Positions 63,121-64,000 of a DNA stretch of 64,000 nt are shown in pieces. The DNA comes from Vibrio tubiashii (GTDB lineage: Bacteria; Pseudomonadota; Gammaproteobacteria; Enterobacterales; Vibrionaceae). Location of the stretch: positions 26,075 through 90,074 of the forward strand of contig JRWQ01000026.1 of NCBI GenBank assembly GCA_000775715.1. The letters are read 5' to 3'. Position 1 is the stretch's first letter; each line of letters begins with the position of its first letter. The notes beneath the pieces are model-generated. The model worked only from the letters and a program-made list of their open reading frames with translations. It was not told the DNA's origin and made no database searches. Position numbers and translations under genes: made by a program.

Positions 63121-63604
63121 AACTCCCCCTAGATAAATTTCTGGGTGTTATTGTAGCGTCCAGTGACAAATAATCGACAAAAATTCATGACTCTTATATC
63201 AAACAAAGTTTTGAATTAAAAAAGTTACAGGAGTCACTTTAATTTGCTATTCAAAGAGAAAAATCAACTTGTTGAGTTTACCTAGGTCAAATATCCCTGA
63301 TGGATTGAGGAGAAGAGTAGTGATTAGCTCATAATGGCTCGACTCAAAGACTCGCAACAGAAAAGGAAACACACCTTCATCTGGTGCACGCAAACACACT
63401 CTCCTTACTCCTCATTGCCGAACCAATCTTATGCTGAAAGCGCTTAAGGGACGTTTTCACAGGGTCTACATCAACGGCAACGCTCATATATCAACTCGTT
63501 CCACACCAATAGGGGAAGTTATCGTACTATCAGAGTTGGGAAACTCAGACCATGCTTATCGACCTTAGCAACTTTAAACTGGGAAACCGTACATGCAAGT
63601 AAGA
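63121..63604. other. Intergenic region with no supported gene
   Basis: About 480 bases lie between crcB and the tRNA-Trp array. A 45-codon frame on the plus strand (63431-63568) lacks a ribosome-binding site and is not called. The first 150 bases next to crcB must hold its promoter, but no clear one was identified. Confidence 0.5.
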
Positions 63605-63807
63605 ACAGCGAAAGCCGCTGCATTGGCACGTATATACGAAAAAAAGCTCTAGTCTTTCGTCGGGGGCGTCTAGTCTAGAGCCCTGAATATGGCAGAGTGG
63701 CCAAACTCGGACTCCCAACACGCGCATCTTTGGGATATAGGCGGAATCCGCTGATTTAGCACGCACATACGAAAAAGGCTCCAGTCTTTTGACTAGAGCC
63801 TTGAATG
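63605..63807 (-). repeat. Tandem decayed tRNA-Trp copies with terminators
   Basis: Downstream of tRNA-Trp is a broken copy (63690-63770) that keeps its TGCCA end, T-arm remnant and part of the anticodon stem (GCGGATTCCGC). Beyond it is a second, shorter remnant (63605-63639). Each unit ends in a terminator-like hairpin with a shared GCTCTAGTC/GACTAGAGC theme (63771-63802 and 63640-63685) and the string TTTTTCGTATRTRCGTGC. The layout mirrors the tRNA-Pro array at 9991-10250. Confidence 0.8.
63771..63802 (-). terminator. Terminator of tRNA-Trp
   Basis: On the minus strand GGCTCTAGTC-AAAA-GACTGGAGCC forms a stem followed by T5, directly after the tRNA 3' end. Confidence 0.88.
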
Positions 63808-63884
<77 letters not shown>

Positions 63885-63949
63885 AAATTTTATCTACAAT
63901 TAGGTTTGAATCTTCTGTAGAAGCTACAGTTTACCATATTGTAGATTCG

Positions 63950-63975
63950 AAAAAACCTCGCATTAGCGAGGTTTC
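63950..63975 (-). terminator. Hairpin terminator between the edge tRNA and tRNA-Trp
   Basis: On the minus strand AAACCTCGC-TAAT-GCGAGGTTT is followed by TTT. It lies right after the 3' end of the tRNA at the window edge, so tRNA-Trp needs read-through or its own promoter. Confidence 0.85.
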
Positions 63976-63983
63976 AAAATAAG

Positions 63984-64000
63984 TGGCGGAGTGGACGGGA
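63984..64000 (-). tRNA. 3' end of a tRNA cut by the window edge, probably tRNA-Asp
   Basis: The last 17 bases read TCCCGTCCACTCCGCCA on the minus strand: the end of a T-arm, an acceptor strand CCACTCC, discriminator G and CCA. This fits tRNA-Asp, which often precedes tRNA-Trp in gamma-proteobacteria. The anticodon is outside the window. Confidence 0.65.

Noticed and set aside
63121..63300. Fluoride riboswitch upstream of crcB
   Set aside because: The conserved aptamer segments were not recognised.
63431..63568. 45-codon plus-strand frame
   Set aside because: No Shine-Dalgarno, no family likeness, in a region with decayed repeats.

Overview
The window comes from the larger chromosome of a Vibrio. 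Support comes from the gene order (rmuC-ubiE-ubiJ-ubiB-tatABC, polA/spf/engB, the thiCEFSGH operon, ilvC/ilvY, vexRAB), long RyhB and Csr regulatory RNAs of Vibrionaceae type, tRNA clusters with encoded CCA ends, and three ParB-type parS palindromes between 52.9 and 60.0 kb. From memory, V. cholerae chromosome I has the same order on one side of ori1, which would place the origin beyond the right end of this window. I ran no similarity search, so names rest on recognised motifs, family likeness and gene order.

Layout. 1-3.8 kb: end of an AT-rich acyltransferase, a receiver protein with an unrecognised output domain, a coiled-coil protein and a SPOR-domain envelope protein. 3.9-9.4 kb: a peptide-type ABC importer (double ATPase, binding protein, two permeases). 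9.4-10.8 kb: Arg-His-Pro-His-Pro tRNA operon followed by decayed tandem tRNA-Pro/terminator copies. 11-22 kb: cytochrome c5, Rep helicase, a TetR-controlled RND efflux pump (vexRAB), ubiK, divergent ilvC/ilvY and an ERIC-like element. 22-26.7 kb: hemN, a DUF2489-like gene, yihI, a methyltransferase, a CsrB-family RNA with two candidate VarA/GacA boxes, and cytochrome c4. 26.8-33.2 kb: engB, Spot 42, polA, RyhB, a GNAT and hemB. 33.4-40.4 kb: tatD facing the rmuC-ubiEJB-tatABC cluster. 40.5-51.8 kb: two EamA exporters, an HDOD protein, a YhiN-like flavoprotein, uspB, ftnA, uspA, rsmJ, a large periplasmic-sensor GGDEF/EAL protein and asnC. 51.8-62.7 kb: a Bcr-type MFS pump with divergent LysR, aminopeptidase P, and the TPP-riboswitch thiamine operon, with three parS sites inside or between these genes. 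62.7-64 kb: fluC/crcB, then tRNA-Trp with its own decayed tandem copies and the edge of a probable tRNA-Asp.

How it fits together. Most of the window is housekeeping: haem (hemN, hemB), ubiquinone (ubiK, ubiE, ubiJ, ubiB), cytochromes c4 and c5, thiamine, branched-chain amino acids and Tat export. Three global small RNAs (Csr, Spot 42, RyhB) lie within about 6.2 kb around polA. No phage, insertion sequence, CRISPR array or defence island was seen. The most interesting material is non-coding: a 23-codon frame with a strong ribosome-binding site inside the RyhB core, an origin-like DnaA-box/GATC cluster between ryhB and polA, a GGA-presenting hairpin downstream of Spot 42, two independent tRNA-plus-terminator decay arrays, and the parS cluster.
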